Positions 43,419 through 43,804 of a stretch of 43,804 nucleotides of DNA are shown here, piece by piece. Source of the DNA: an uncultured Alphaproteobacteria bacterium (GTDB lineage: Bacteria > Pseudomonadota > Alphaproteobacteria > CAAHEQ01 > UBA3637); contig CALXXW010000009.1 of the NCBI GenBank assembly GCA_944392785.1, forward strand, positions 1-43,804, in the 5' to 3' direction. A model generated the notes under the pieces. The model worked only from the letters and a program-made list of their open reading frames with translations. It ran no database searches and was not told where the DNA came from. The position numbers and the translations under genes are program-made. Every line of letters begins with the position of its first letter. The stretch's first letter is position 1.

Positions 43419-43495
43419 GCGCTTGTAGCTCAGCTGGATAGAGTATTGCCCTCCGAAGGCAAGGGTCGTGAGTTCGAATCTCGCCAAGCGCGCCA
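43419..43495 (+). tRNA. tRNA-Arg (anticodon CCG)
   Basis: The 77-nt cloverleaf has acceptor GCGCTTG pairing with CAAGCGC. The anticodon stem TTGCC/GGCAA encloses loop CTCCGAA, so the anticodon is CCG (43453-43455), reading CGG. GTTCGAATC marks the T-loop, and CCA is encoded. Confidence 0.96.
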
Positions 43496-43536
43496 TAAAG
43501 TTGACAGGCTTGGTTTTCTTGTAAAGAGGGGTTTAT

Positions 43537-43611
43537 TGGGGTGTCGCCAAGTGGTAAGGCAACGGTTTTTGATACCGTCATTCGTTGGTTCGAATCCAGC
43601 CACCCCAGCCA
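43537..43611 (+). tRNA. tRNA-Gln (anticodon TTG)
   Basis: The 75-nt cloverleaf has acceptor TGGGGTG pairing with CACCCCA. The anticodon stem ACGGT/ACCGT encloses loop TTTTGAT, so the anticodon is TTG (43569-43571). GTTCGAATC marks the T-loop, and CCA is encoded. It lies 41 bases after tRNA-Arg, probably in one transcript. Confidence 0.96.
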
Positions 43612-43622
43612 CAGAATACAAG

Positions 43623-43644
43623 CCGTCAGAAATGACGGTTTTTT
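43623..43644 (+). terminator. tRNA unit terminator
   Basis: CCGTCA-GAAA-TGACGG with a stable GNRA tetraloop, followed by T6. Confidence 0.92.
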
Positions 43645-43671
43645 CTTTATATATCAAGCATTTATACTGGC

Positions 43672-43725
43672 TCGGATGTTTAAAAGTCAAAATAGGCATT
43701 TTTAAAGCAACATCCGAACTTTTTT
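43672..43725 (+). terminator. second long hairpin with T-run near the window end
   Basis: TCGGATGTT (43672-43680) pairs with AACATCCGA (43709-43717), with an inner AAAAT/ATTTT pairing, then ACTTTTTT. It lies past the tRNA terminator. It could end a short RNA or a read-through transcript, or belong to a gene beyond the edge. No gene is seen from 43612 to the end. Confidence 0.45.
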
Positions 43726-43804
43726 ATTACCAATCTTTGTATTTCAATAGCTTACGGGATTTTAATCAATTTCGTATCTCACCTGAAAGATATTATCCCT
43801 CCCC

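Noticed and set aside
43430-43699. Minus-strand frames over the tRNA genes
   Set aside because: The region encodes two clear cloverleaf tRNAs; the open frames are incidental.

Overview
The window looks like a chromosomal segment of an alphaproteobacterium of moderate-to-low GC, probably host- or gut-associated. The placement rests on lineage-typical genes seen directly: GapR (DUF2312), TrcR (DUF1013), DUF4167, DUF6468, an ELM1-like protein, the rpoZ-rsh pair and the ffh-rpsP-rimM-trmD-rplS operon. kdsB, lipoprotein and outer-membrane barrel signals indicate a Gram-negative envelope with LPS. The host or gut inference is weaker. It comes from the Cys-rich repeat surface protein, two membrane-anchored glycosyltransferases (GT32, GT8) and a DUF362/flavoprotein pair.

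Layout. 1-1.3 kb: 3' part of a Cys-rich repeat surface protein. 1.4-6.1 kb: rpsO-pnp, then GTP-type PEP carboxykinase with a dyad around its promoter. 6.2-8.0 kb: a lipoprotein hydrolase homologue without its nucleophile serine, and an ELM1-like protein. 8.0-11.6 kb: uppP divergent from ppa-HAD-HIT-kdsB. 11.6-14.4 kb (minus): metG and a PyrD homologue with a rebuilt active site. 14.5-17.5 kb: rpoZ, bifunctional (p)ppGpp synthetase/hydrolase, acpS. 17.5-21.6 kb (minus): DUF6468, DUF4167, a P/Q/V-repeat secreted protein, gapR, a polytopic membrane protein, trcR. 21.7-23.3 kb: an outer-membrane barrel protein convergent with a GT32 enzyme. 23.4-27.1 kb: structured leader and the ffh-rpsP-rimM-trmD-rplS operon. 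27.2-33.1 kb: a small membrane protein, gap, DUF362 plus flavoprotein, a tandem ThyX-like protein, a small orphan and an MBL hydrolase. 33.2-37.3 kb: SSS symporter, GT8, nitronate-monooxygenase-like protein. 37.4-43.3 kb: a HATPase-REC-PP2C regulator overlapping rsmE, a secreted protein, an M16 peptidase overlapping rnhB, and a small membrane protein. 43.4-43.8 kb: tRNA-Arg(CCG), tRNA-Gln(UUG) and terminators.

Most genes are housekeeping: translation, RNA turnover, protein targeting, stringent response, central carbon metabolism and envelope precursors. Transcription signals are unusually readable. Many promoters have near-consensus sigma70 hexamers with exactly 17-bp spacers, and many U-tract terminators are visible. 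I found no CRISPR array, insertion sequence, phage or recognisable defence system. The most interesting items are the family members with altered active sites (PyrD-like, lipoprotein hydrolase, tandem ThyX-like), the one-polypeptide partner-switch regulator, the operator-like dyads at pckG and DUF4167, the leaderless lipoprotein transcript and the structured ffh leader.
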